Counted from the first letter of the stretch, positions 1 through 5,947 are shown. The stretch is DNA of 19,710 nucleotides from Nitrospira sp. UBA2082 (GCA_002331335.1 DCZO01000025.1:1-19710), one strand, 5' to 3'. Notes: a model not told the origin generated them from the letters alone. Numbers and translations: made by a program.

Positions 1-9
1 GTTTTTCAT
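1..9 (-). other. Possible start of a further gene running off the left edge
   Basis: On the minus strand an ATG at 9-7 follows an AGGGA-like ribosome site by a suitable gap, 12 bases after the toxin stop. Only three codons (M-K-N) are visible, so nothing can be said of its function and it may not be a gene. Confidence 0.15.
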
Positions 10-21
10 AGGTGTCCCTGT

Positions 22-162
22 TTATTCACCCACAATTCGTAATGCAGCCCGTCTCACTTCCTCTTTGAATCTGCGCCCAAGTCCTGAGTATTCAAGCTCA
101 TAAAAGCGGACGGCGTCTTCCAGTTCTTGCCTCGCTATTCTGGTGAATATGACGCGCATCAT
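22..162 (-). pseudogene. Truncated RelE/ParE-like toxin of an addiction module
   Basis: The reading frame starts ATG-ATG at 162, sharing one base with the antitoxin stop codon (TAATG), and reaches TAA at 24-22 after 46 codons. The residues (MMRVIFTRIARQELEDAV, then RFYELEYSGLGRRFKEEV, then RRAALRIVGE) match the N-terminal helical half of RelE/ParE-superfamily toxins, in which an F-x-x-x-A-x-x-E-L-x-x-A-x-x-F/W-Y pattern is usual. Family members are normally about 90-100 residues, so the beta-sheet core and RNase or gyrase-poisoning residues are missing. I see no obvious continuation in another frame in the 21 bases left before the window edge. It is most likely a decayed toxin, less likely a short functional variant. 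The order antitoxin-toxin is normal for the family. Confidence 0.55.
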
Positions 163-365
163 TATTTCTTGAATATGTCCTCCATCGGGATGCCTTCAAG
201 TTTTCCATCCCGATAGGCATTGAGTCTTGCTTCCGCTTCTGTCGCCCATATTTCATTGAGCTTCTTATCCGGCTCATCCAGGCTCTGTATCAGCCCCTCA
301 ACCAAGGTGAACCGTTCCTCTGGCTTCAGTTTCATTGCCTCGGCTAGCAGATCTTTCGTACTCAT
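162..365 (-). CDS. Addiction-module antitoxin (TIGR02574 / PF09720 type)
   Basis: A 67-residue, highly charged protein beginning MSTKDLLAEAMKLKPEERF and containing LVEGLIQSLDEPD. This is the pattern of the unstable antitoxin family paired with ParE/RelE-like toxins: a helix, then L-x-P-x-E-R-x-x-L-x-x-x-L-x-x-S-L. It would bind and neutralise the toxin encoded immediately downstream and, by family precedent, may repress its own promoter. A strong ribosome site (GGAGGT, 378-373) lies seven bases before the ATG. Because the partner toxin is truncated, the antitoxin may now be an orphan that can still neutralise related toxins elsewhere. The family assignment is from sequence pattern only. Confidence 0.85.
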   Translation of the reverse strand: MSTKDLLAEAMKLKPEERFTLVEGLIQSLDEPDKKLNEIWATEAEARLNAYRDGKLEGIPMEDIFKK

Positions 366-389
366 GGTGGTTACCTCCGATTTTCATGA

Positions 390-403
390 AACGTCACAAC
401 GTT
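390..403. promoter_or_regulatory. Small perfect inverted repeat upstream of antitoxin
   Basis: AACGT-CACA-ACGTT lies 25 bases upstream of the antitoxin start. Its position suits an autoregulatory operator of the toxin-antitoxin unit. This is inferred from symmetry and position only. Confidence 0.3.
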
Positions 404-580
404 TAGGTCGACACGCATAAGAGCCGGATTCGCCATGTTCTGTTGGAATAACACACTGCTACTGTTTACGAACAATACGCCACAATCCTTGCCGCTTCAA
501 TGGTAACAGGATCTGCCTCGCATGCCGGGCGGAATGAATCCAATCTTCCGTTCATGGCTCTAACGGACCTCACGGTTACC
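404..580. other. Non-coding spacer between antitoxin and sulfur cluster
   Basis: This stretch separates the divergently transcribed antitoxin gene and sulfur cluster. I find no convincing gene. The plus-strand open frame running in from 500 has no family resemblance before the ThiS-like methionine at 650. The region presumably holds the antitoxin promoter, but I see no clear hexamer pair. Confidence 0.4.
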
Positions 581-610
581 TTGACAAGGGTCGAGCGCCT
601 TTGTTACGTT
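581..610 (+). promoter_or_regulatory. Putative sigma-70 promoter of the sulfur cluster
   Basis: A perfect -35 box TTGACA (581-586) is followed after 18 bp by TACGTT (605-610), which keeps the most conserved -10 positions (TA....T). Transcription would start near 617, giving a leader of about 33 bases before the first ATG at 650. The -10 box is weak, so regulated or moderate expression is likely. Confidence 0.45.
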
Positions 611-649
611 GGCAAAATCCCTAATCTCTATGCCAACTTGGGAGAATTC

Positions 650-850
650 ATGCAGGTCAAGATCAACGGAAAATCAGAGGAAGTACCGGGTGGCACGGTC
701 CTCGATTTGCTCAACAGCAAGAAGATTGAACCGCAGATGGTTGCCGTCGAGGTAAACGACAAAGTTCTGGATCGGAACCACCTTGCCACCACGGTCCTTA
801 ACGACGGAGACCAGGTCGAGTTCCTCTTCTACATGGGAGGCGGCCGGTGA
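650..850 (+). CDS. thiS: ThiS/MoaD-family sulfur carrier with C-terminal GGG-Arg
   Basis: A 66-residue beta-grasp carrier: MQVKINGKSEEVPGGTVLDL, then a hydrophobic VAVEVND strand, then DGDQVEFLFYMGGGR. The N-terminal strand, the V-A-V-E-x-N segment and the DGD-x-V-E motif are typical of ThiS. I chose the ATG at 650 because GGGAG lies five bases upstream and homology begins there; the longer open frame from 500 adds unrelated residues. In the family the C-terminal Gly-Gly is adenylated by an E1 enzyme and converted to a thiocarboxylate. Here an Arg66 follows Gly63-65, so the carrier would have to be trimmed first. The gene overlaps the cysteine synthase by four bases. It may serve thiazole synthesis, but the neighbours point to cysteine or homocysteine synthesis (HcyS-like). 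The symbol reflects family, not proven role. Confidence 0.85.
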   Translation: MQVKINGKSEEVPGGTVLDLLNSKKIEPQMVAVEVNDKVLDRNHLATTVLNDGDQVEFLFYMGGGR

Positions 851-1776
851 CGACGTCGCTCCACAAGGAAATTACTGAGCTCATCGGCAACACTCCGCTT
901 GTCCGGTTGAACCGGCTCTCGAAGCCCGGTGCCGCGACGATCTATGGCAAGGTTGAATTTTTTAATCCCGGCGGCAGCGTCAAGGACCGGATCTGCCTCA
1001 ATATGATCAATGAGGCGGAACGCCAGGGCAAGCTCAAGCCGGGCGGCACGATTGTCGAGCCGACCAGCGGGAACACCGGCATCGGACTGGCCCTGGTCTC
1101 CGCCGTGCGCGGCTATAAGCTGATCCTCGTCATGCCGGAAAGCATGAGTATGGAGCGGGCCAGCCTGCTGTCGTCGTACGGCGCACAACTGGTGCTGACC
1201 CCGGCCTGGGAAGGCATGAAGGGCTCGATCAAGGAAGCGGAAAGCATCCTGGCGCAGAATCCGTCGTATTTCATGCCGGATCAGTTTTCCAATCCGGCTA
1301 ACCCGGCCATGCACAAAATGACCACGGCCGTGGAGATCTGGGATGCGTTGGGCGGAAAAATCGACGCGCTGGTCGCTGCGGTTGGAACCGGCGGCACCAT
1401 CACGGGATGCGGCGAGTTCTTCAAAGAAAAGAACGCGGCCATCAAGGTCATCGCCGTGGAGCCGGCTACGTCCCCGGTGCTTTCCGGCGGTGATCCGGGT
1501 CCGCACAAGATTCAAGGGATCGGGGCAGGCTTTATTCCCAGAGTATTGAATCGCAAGATTCTCGACCGCGTCATTACGGTGACGGACGACGAAGCCTATC
1601 AGACGGCCAAGCAGCTCTCGAAGAAAGAAGGGTTGCTGGTCGGCATCTCGGCCGGCGCAAACGTGTGTGCCGCTCAGAAGGTTGCCGATGAGCTGGGGCC
1701 CGGCAAGAATGTCGTGACGATTCTGTGCGACACCGGCGAGCGCTACATCAGCATCGAGAAGTATTTTAATATTTAG
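847..1776 (+). CDS. cysK: Cysteine synthase (O-acetylserine/O-phosphoserine sulfhydrylase)
   Basis: A 309-residue fold-type II PLP enzyme that makes cysteine from an activated serine and a sulfur donor in the cytoplasm. Visible motifs: ELIGNTPLVRLNRL near residues 11-24; the PLP lysine in NPGGSVKDRI (Lys46); the substrate loop TSGNTGIGL; the phosphate-binding GTGGTITG; GGDPGPHKIQGIGAGFIP; and the SAGAN and DTGERY segments near the C terminus. It starts with GTG at 847, overlapping the carrier stop (GTGA). The ribosome site GGGAGG (835-840) lies inside the carrier's glycine codons. Overall it is closest to CysK; whether it takes free sulfide or a carrier thiocarboxylate, as Mycobacterium CysM does with CysO, cannot be read from sequence. 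Coupling to a carrier gene favours the latter. Confidence 0.93.
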   Translation: MTTSLHKEITELIGNTPLVRLNRLSKPGAATIYGKVEFFNPGGSVKDRICLNMINEAERQGKLKPGGTIVEPTSGNTGIGLALVSAVRGYKLILVMPESMSMERASLLSSYGAQLVLTPAWEGMKGSIKEAESILAQNPSYFMPDQFSNPANPAMHKMTTAVEIWDALGGKIDALVAAVGTGGTITGCGEFFKEKNAAIKVIAVEPATSPVLSGGDPGPHKIQGIGAGFIPRVLNRKILDRVITVTDDEAYQTAKQLSKKEGLLVGISAGANVCAAQKVADELGPGKNVVTILCDTGERYISIEKYFNI

Positions 1777-1779
1777 ATG

Positions 1780-1860
1780 GCTGACGAGCTTGCATGCTGC
1801 AAGCTGACACAAGCAGCGGAACGCATAACCTGAAACTTGTACGCTTGTCAGCCTGTCAGC
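1780..1860. repeat. Palindromic GCTGAC/GTCAGC element, copy 1 (before first E1 gene)
   Basis: Two GCTGAC units (1780, 1803; 23 bp apart) face two GTCAGC units (1847, 1855; 8 bp apart). A small perfect hairpin, AGCTTGCA-TGC-TGCAAGCT, sits at 1787-1805. The same layout with the same 23 and 8 bp spacings recurs at 4499-4580. The element ends in GTCAGC followed by GTTTTT (1861-1866), so a fold pairing 1803-1809 with 1854-1860 could act as an attenuator. It occupies most of the cysK-moeB gap. Confidence 0.6.
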
Positions 1861-1875
1861 GTTTTTCAAGAAACC

Positions 1876-2694
1876 ATGGAATTCACCGACGAGCAGATAA
1901 ACCGGTATAGCCGCCACATTCTCCTGCCCGAAGTCGGCGGCAAGGGGCAGAAGAAGATTGCCAAATCCCGCATTCTTCTCGTCGGGGCTGGCGGTCTTGG
2001 GTCCCCGGCTGCGTTGTATCTGGCTGCGGCGGGTGTGGGCCGCATCGGTCTCATCGATAGTGATGTTGTAGACTTGACCAATCTGCAACGTCAGGTCCTT
2101 CACCATACGCCGGATGTCGGACGGCCCAAGGTTCTGTCGGGAAAAGAAAAGATCCAGGCCTTAAACCCAGACGTGAACGTGTCGATGTACGAAGAACGGC
2201 TGACCGCCGGCAATGCCCTGAAGATTTTCAACGACTACGATGTGGTGATCGACGGTGTCGATAATTTCACGGCGAAATTTTTGATCAACGACGCCTGCTT
2301 CTTTGCCGGTAAGCCGCTCGTGCATGGCGGCATTTTGCGTTTCGACGGCCGGGTCACCACGATCATCCCCAAACAATCGGCCTGTTATCGGTGCGTGTTC
2401 AAAACACCGCCGCCGCCCGGCTTGGTGGCCTCGTGTCAGGAAGCAGGAGTGATCGGTGTCCTGGCCGGCATTATCGGGACGATCCAGGCGACAGAAGCGT
2501 TGAAAATCATCCTGGGGATAGGCAGGCCGCTGACAAATCGCATGCTCGACTTCGATGCGCGCAAAACGCAGTTCCGCGAAATTAAAGTCCGGCGCAATCC
2601 CAATTGCGCTCTCTGCGGTGACCATCCAACGATCACCGAGCTATTCGACGATGGGGACCCGTATGCCGGATGCGCCGTGCGTCCATCCGCATAG
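1876..2694 (+). CDS. moeB: MoeB/ThiF-type E1 adenylyltransferase, copy 1
   Basis: A 272-residue E1-like enzyme that adenylates the C-terminal glycine of a ThiS/MoaD/CysO carrier using ATP. Seen: the opening R-Y-S-R-H-I-L-L helix, the nucleotide loop GAGGLGSP (37-44), DSDVVDLTNLQRQ with the arginine finger (about 61-73), DGVDNFTAKFLIND (about 126-139), paired zinc cysteines Cys170/Cys173 and Cys244/Cys247, and Cys187 in ASCQEAGV. The ATG at 1876 was chosen because it aligns with the second copy at 4588; an upstream TTG would add unrelated residues. There is no clear ribosome site. It lacks the C-terminal rhodanese domain found in MoeZ, so sulfur must come from elsewhere. It lies between cysteine synthase and threonine synthase. 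Confidence 0.92.
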   Translation: MEFTDEQINRYSRHILLPEVGGKGQKKIAKSRILLVGAGGLGSPAALYLAAAGVGRIGLIDSDVVDLTNLQRQVLHHTPDVGRPKVLSGKEKIQALNPDVNVSMYEERLTAGNALKIFNDYDVVIDGVDNFTAKFLINDACFFAGKPLVHGGILRFDGRVTTIIPKQSACYRCVFKTPPPPGLVASCQEAGVIGVLAGIIGTIQATEALKIILGIGRPLTNRMLDFDARKTQFREIKVRRNPNCALCGDHPTITELFDDGDPYAGCAVRPSA

Positions 2695-2716
2695 GATTTG
2701 AGAAGGTGGTGCGACG

Positions 2717-3967
2717 ATGAGCAAAATGAAAGCGCTGGTGTGCCGCGAATGTGCAAAGGAATATCCGACCAAGGCCATTCACGTCTGCGAGATGTGCTTC
2801 GGCCCGCTCGAGGTCAAATACAATTACGACGAGATCAAGCAGACCATCTCGCGCAAGAAGATCGCGGACGGCCCGCACAGCATGTGGCGCTACCTTGATC
2901 TGCTGCCGGTCGAAGGCACCAACTTCGTCGGCCCCCATGCCGGGTTCACCCCGCTGGTGCGCGCGAAGAATCTCGGCGCTTATCTTGGCCTGGACGAGCT
3001 GTATATCAAGAACGATACGGTGAATCACCCCACCCTGTCGTTCAAAGATCGTGTGGTAGCCGTTGCCTTGACCCGTGCCCGCGAGCTGGGATTCGAGACC
3101 GTGGCCTGCGCCTCGACCGGCAATCTGGCAAATTCGGTCTCAGCCCACGCGGCATCGGCCAATCTCCACTGCTACGTCTTCATCCCCGGCGACCTCGAAG
3201 CCGCCAAAGTGCTCGGCAATCTGATCTACAAGCCGCACGTGGTTGAAGTGGAAGGCAACTACGACGACGTGAACCGGCTGTGCAGCGAAATCGCCGGCGA
3301 GCATGGCTGGGCTTTCGTCAATATCAACATCCGCCCCTACTACGCGGAAGGGTCCAAGACTCTCGCGTTCGAGACGGTGGAACAGCTGGGATGGAAGACT
3401 CCCGATCAAGTTGTTATTCCAATGGCGTCCGGCTCGCTCTTGACTAAGATTTGGAAGGGCCTGCACGAGATGAAATATGTGGGGTTGATCGACCAGGTTC
3501 GCACCAAGATCAACGGCGCCCAGGCGGAAGGTTGCTCCCCGATTTCCACCGCTTTTAAGGGAGGGCGTGACTTCTTCAAGCCGGTGAAGCCGAAGACGAT
3601 CGCCAAATCGCTTGCGATCGGCAACCCCGCCGACGGCTATTACGCGCTCAAGGCCACCGCCGAGAGCCAAGGCGCCATGGACATGGTGACCGATGAAGAA
3701 GTGGTGGAAGGCATCCAGCTGCTCGCACAAACCGAAGGCATCTTCGCGGAAACCGCCGGCGGTGTCACCATCGGCGTGCTCAAGAAGCTGGTTAAACAGG
3801 GTATCATCAAGAAGAACGAAGTCACGGTGGCTTATATCACGGGCAACGGATTGAAGACGCAGGAAGCGGTCATTGATGCCGTCGGGCGGCCGACCCGCAT
3901 TCAACCGAGCCTCGTGGCATTTGAGAAAACCTTCAAGCTCGGGAAAAATGGTGGTGGTGACGCATGA
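2717..3967 (+). CDS. thrC: Threonine synthase-like PLP enzyme with N-terminal zinc ribbon
   Basis: A 416-residue fold-type II PLP enzyme; threonine synthase converts O-phosphohomoserine to threonine. An N-terminal ribbon has Cys9-x2-Cys12 and Cys24-x2-Cys27. HPTLSFKDRVV carries the PLP lysine (Lys110), CASTGNLANS follows at 131-140, and a phosphate-binding region is seen in MASGSLLTKIWKGL. The C-terminal part contains EGIFAETAGGVTIGVLKKL, usual for the family. The ATG at 2717 follows an AGGTGG site by about seven bases. It overlaps the CysO-like gene by four bases (ATGA), which couples it to a sulfur carrier. That context allows an alternative role, homocysteine formation from O-phosphohomoserine and a carrier thiocarboxylate. 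Sequence alone supports threonine synthase; the alternative is inference. Confidence 0.9.
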   Translation: MSKMKALVCRECAKEYPTKAIHVCEMCFGPLEVKYNYDEIKQTISRKKIADGPHSMWRYLDLLPVEGTNFVGPHAGFTPLVRAKNLGAYLGLDELYIKNDTVNHPTLSFKDRVVAVALTRARELGFETVACASTGNLANSVSAHAASANLHCYVFIPGDLEAAKVLGNLIYKPHVVEVEGNYDDVNRLCSEIAGEHGWAFVNINIRPYYAEGSKTLAFETVEQLGWKTPDQVVIPMASGSLLTKIWKGLHEMKYVGLIDQVRTKINGAQAEGCSPISTAFKGGRDFFKPVKPKTIAKSLAIGNPADGYYALKATAESQGAMDMVTDEEVVEGIQLLAQTEGIFAETAGGVTIGVLKKLVKQGIIKKNEVTVAYITGNGLKTQEAVIDAVGRPTRIQPSLVAFEKTFKLGKNGGGDA

Positions 3968-4236
3968 TTAAAGTCCGCATTCCAACTCCGCTGAGACCCT
4001 TGACGAAGAACCAGGGTGAAGTCGACGTGGCCGCCGGTTCCATCGCGGACCTGGTCAACACGCTGGAAGCTTCCTACCCCGGGATCAAAGCTCGCCTTTG
4101 CGACGACAGCGGCGAGTTGCGCCGGTTCGTCAACATTTACGTCAACGAAGAAGACATCCGTTTTCTGAAGGGGAAAGACACCGCATTGAAGACCGGCGAC
4201 GAAGTATCGATCGTGCCGGCGATCGCGGGAGGCTGA
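3964..4236 (+). CDS. cysO: CysO-like MoaD-family sulfur carrier
   Basis: A 90-residue beta-grasp protein ending in exposed Gly-Gly (PAIAGG). It resembles mycobacterial CysO closely in the segments IPTPLRPLT, RRFVNIYVNEEDIRFL and TGDEVSIVPAIAGG, as I recall that sequence. In that pathway an E1 enzyme turns the C-terminal glycine into a thiocarboxylate. The PLP enzyme CysM then transfers it onto activated serine, and the peptidase Mec releases cysteine. Unlike the carrier at 650, it needs no trimming. It overlaps the threonine synthase gene by four bases and is followed two bases later by the NIL protein, so the three are probably translated together. A role as MoaD for molybdopterin is less likely, since no other molybdopterin gene is near. 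Confidence 0.9.
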   Translation: MIKVRIPTPLRPLTKNQGEVDVAAGSIADLVNTLEASYPGIKARLCDDSGELRRFVNIYVNEEDIRFLKGKDTALKTGDEVSIVPAIAGG

Positions 4237-4238
4237 TC

Positions 4239-4487
4239 ATGGCACACACGTCACACTTGCGGTTCCATATCCGTTTCCCGGAAGACAAGATTCGACAGCC
4301 GATCATCTATCAGATCGGACGCGAATATAACGTGGTGACGGATGTCAGACGCGCAGACGTGCGAGACACCACAGGCTGGGCGGATGTCGAATTCTCCGGC
4401 GAGACAGCGGAGATCGAGCGTGCGCTCGAAGGCCTCCGCAAGAAGGGGTGCGTCGTCGATCCGATCGAATTGAACGTGGTGGAATAG
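4239..4487 (+). CDS. Stand-alone NIL-domain protein
   Basis: An 82-residue protein: MAHTSHLRFHIRFPEDKI, then RQPIIYQIGREYNVVTDVRRA, with GWADVEFSGETAEIERALEGL and CVVDPIEL. The order (hydrophobic strand, R/K-x-P-I-I-x-x-I/L helix, V-x-x-D/N-I strand, G-x-x-x-V/I-x-x-x-G hairpin, helix, I/V-x-P-x-E) is that of the NIL domain (PF09383). This ferredoxin-like module is known at the C terminus of the methionine importer ATPase MetN, where it binds methionine. Stand-alone NIL proteins also occur beside homocysteine-synthesis genes. The ATG at 4239 has GGGAGG (4227-4232) six bases upstream. A role in sensing or binding methionine or homocysteine is inferred from family and context. Confidence 0.85.
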   Translation: MAHTSHLRFHIRFPEDKIRQPIIYQIGREYNVVTDVRRADVRDTTGWADVEFSGETAEIERALEGLRKKGCVVDPIELNVVE

Positions 4488-4498
4488 AATAGAAGGAG

Positions 4499-4580
4499 GC
4501 TGACAAGATACCGGGTTTCGAGCTGACAGGTGGATGGGACCCTCCCTCGTGTCAGCTCGCTTTCATGTCAGCCTGTCAGC
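4499..4580. repeat. Palindromic GCTGAC/GTCAGC element, copy 2 (before second E1 gene)
   Basis: GCTGAC at 4499 and 4522 (23 bp apart) and GTCAGC at 4551, 4567 and 4575 (the last two 8 bp apart) repeat the layout of 1780-1860. A perfect 10-bp inverted repeat, CGAGCTGACA (4519-4528) with TGTCAGCTCG (4550-4559), encloses a 21-base loop. TGTCAGCCTGTCAGC is identical in both copies. It lies between the NIL gene and the second E1 gene. It may be a dispersed REP-like element or a shared control site. Confidence 0.6.
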
Positions 4581-4587
4581 AGAGTTT

Positions 4588-5391
4588 ATGGAACTCACCG
4601 AATCGGAAATTCAACGTTACAGTCGCCACATCATTCTTCAGGATGTCGGCGGCAAAGGCCAACTCAAGCTGAAACGCGCCAAGGTCCTCTTGATCGGCGC
4701 CGGCGGTCTCGGCTCCCCGGCCGGCCTCTATCTGGCGGCTGCCGGCATCGGGACCATCGGCCTCGTCGACGGCGATGTTGTGGACCTGTCGAATTTACAG
4801 CGGCAGATCATGCACTCGACCGCGACCTTGGGCACACCGAAGGTCGAGTCAGGCAAGAAGACGCTCTCGGCGATCAATCCGGAAATTACCATCAATACAT
4901 ATCACCAACTGGTCGATGCCGAGAACATCCTTTCCCTCGTCTCCCAATACGACATTGTGCTCGATGGGTCGGATAACTTCACGACGCGTTTTCTCGTGAA
5001 CGATGCCTGTTTCTTTGCCCGGAAAACCCTGATTTCCGCCAGCATGTTCCGATTCGAAGGACAGCTGACGACCATCAAGCCCCATGCCGGTTACCCGTGC
5101 TACCGCTGCCTCTATCCGGAACCACCTCCGGCCGGACTGGTTCCCAACTGTCAGGAGGCCGGTGTCCTGGGAGTCTTGGCCGGCACCATGGGGATTTTGC
5201 AGGCGTCCGAGGCCATCAAAGAGATTCTCGGCACCGGCGAAACCATCGCCGACAAACTGCTGATCTACGATGCGCTCGACATGAAGTTCCGCAAGGTCGG
5301 ACGCCCCAAGGATCCGGCCTGCCCGCTTTGCGGGCCGAACCCGAAGATCACAGATCTCAGCATGGACTACACCGTCAGCTGCACGATTTAA
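4588..5391 (+). CDS. moeB: MoeB/ThiF-type E1 adenylyltransferase, copy 2
   Basis: A 267-residue paralogue of the enzyme at 1876, alignable without long gaps. It has GAGGLGSP (37-44), DGDVVDLSNLQRQ, DGSDNFTTRFLVND, zinc cysteines Cys171/Cys174 and Cys245/Cys248, and Cys188 in PNCQEAGV. It should adenylate the C-terminal Gly of a sulfur carrier. No rhodanese domain is present. The ATG at 4588 matches the start of copy 1; an ATG at 4534 would add 18 unrelated residues encoded by the palindromic repeat. The peptidase gene follows after a single base, so copy 2 probably acts with it, perhaps on a different carrier than copy 1. Confidence 0.92.
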   Translation: MELTESEIQRYSRHIILQDVGGKGQLKLKRAKVLLIGAGGLGSPAGLYLAAAGIGTIGLVDGDVVDLSNLQRQIMHSTATLGTPKVESGKKTLSAINPEITINTYHQLVDAENILSLVSQYDIVLDGSDNFTTRFLVNDACFFARKTLISASMFRFEGQLTTIKPHAGYPCYRCLYPEPPPAGLVPNCQEAGVLGVLAGTMGILQASEAIKEILGTGETIADKLLIYDALDMKFRKVGRPKDPACPLCGPNPKITDLSMDYTVSCTI

Positions 5392-5392
5392 C

Positions 5393-5902
5393 GTGGCAGA
5401 CCTCGTCATCCCTCAGCACATTCTCGACGACATGATCGCCCACGCGCGCGAACTCGCGCCGTATGAATGCTGCGGGCTCCTGGCGGGCACCCACGGTGTG
5501 GTCAGCCGAATGTACCGGATCACAAATATCGTTGCGATGGAAGGCGCACAGAATCTCTCCTCATTCGATCCCGCCAAAGTCGCCCACTTGGAGCGGCTGT
5601 CGCCGGCTGAACGGGCGGAGATTGCCTTTGTCATGGACATGCAGGATTTTTCAACCGCCAAGAAAGACATGCGCACTCACGGACTCGACCTTCAAGTCGT
5701 CTACCATTCCCATCCACACGACCCGGCCCGCCCGTCCGTCACCGACATCAAGATCGCGACCGACTACGAAGAGATCTGGCCGAAGATCAATCTGCCCAAT
5801 CCGACGTATCTCTTGATCTCGCTTATGCATTCCACACCGGACGTCAAGAACTATTGGATCACCTCCGGCCAGGTCTCTCCCGCCCCCTTCACCGTCCGCT
5901 GA
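5393..5902 (+). CDS. mec: JAMM/MPN+ metallopeptidase (Mec/HcyD-like)
   Basis: A 169-residue zinc peptidase. The catalytic glutamate lies in YECCGLLAG, and the metal motif H-S-H-x7-S-x2-D is complete in HSHPHDPARPSVTD. The strand YLLISLM is also typical. Family members release cysteine from CysO-cysteine (Mec in Mycobacterium), release homocysteine from HcyS-homocysteine, or trim the last residue(s) of carriers such as HcyS or QbsE. It starts with GTG at 5393, one base after the second E1 stop, with no visible ribosome site, so translation is probably coupled. It is the last gene of the sulfur cluster and the natural candidate both for product release and for removing Arg66 from the first carrier. 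Confidence 0.92.
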   Translation: MADLVIPQHILDDMIAHARELAPYECCGLLAGTHGVVSRMYRITNIVAMEGAQNLSSFDPAKVAHLERLSPAERAEIAFVMDMQDFSTAKKDMRTHGLDLQVVYHSHPHDPARPSVTDIKIATDYEEIWPKINLPNPTYLLISLMHSTPDVKNYWITSGQVSPAPFTVR

Positions 5903-5938
5903 TTCCTGCTCTCACGGCTTCCTTCTTTCGAGCTCGAA

Positions 5939-5947
5939 TGCGATAAT
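5939..5947 (+). promoter_or_regulatory. Possible extended -10 promoter
   Basis: TG-C-GATAAT matches an extended -10 box (five of six hexamer bases plus the TG). No good -35 box is seen. It would start transcription about 30 bases before the secreted-protein gene at 5984, after the end of the sulfur cluster. Confidence 0.35.

Noticed and set aside
500..649. N-terminal extension of the ThiS-like carrier to 500
   Set aside because: The added residues are unlike the family and the predicted promoter lies inside it.
1780..1860. GTCAGC repeats as part of a CRISPR array
   Set aside because: Units are six bases, inverted as well as direct, with unequal gaps; there are no repeat-spacer units and no cas genes.
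829..2106. 425-codon minus-strand open frame opposite the cysteine synthase and first E1 gene
   Set aside because: No family resemblance; it is rich in Arg/Ala/His as expected of an antisense shadow of GC-rich coding sequence, and two well-supported genes occupy the other strand.
3964..4236. Molybdopterin synthase small subunit MoaD
   Set aside because: The sequence is closer to CysO in its RFVNIYVNEEDIRF segment, and no molybdopterin genes such as moaE, moaA or moaC are nearby.
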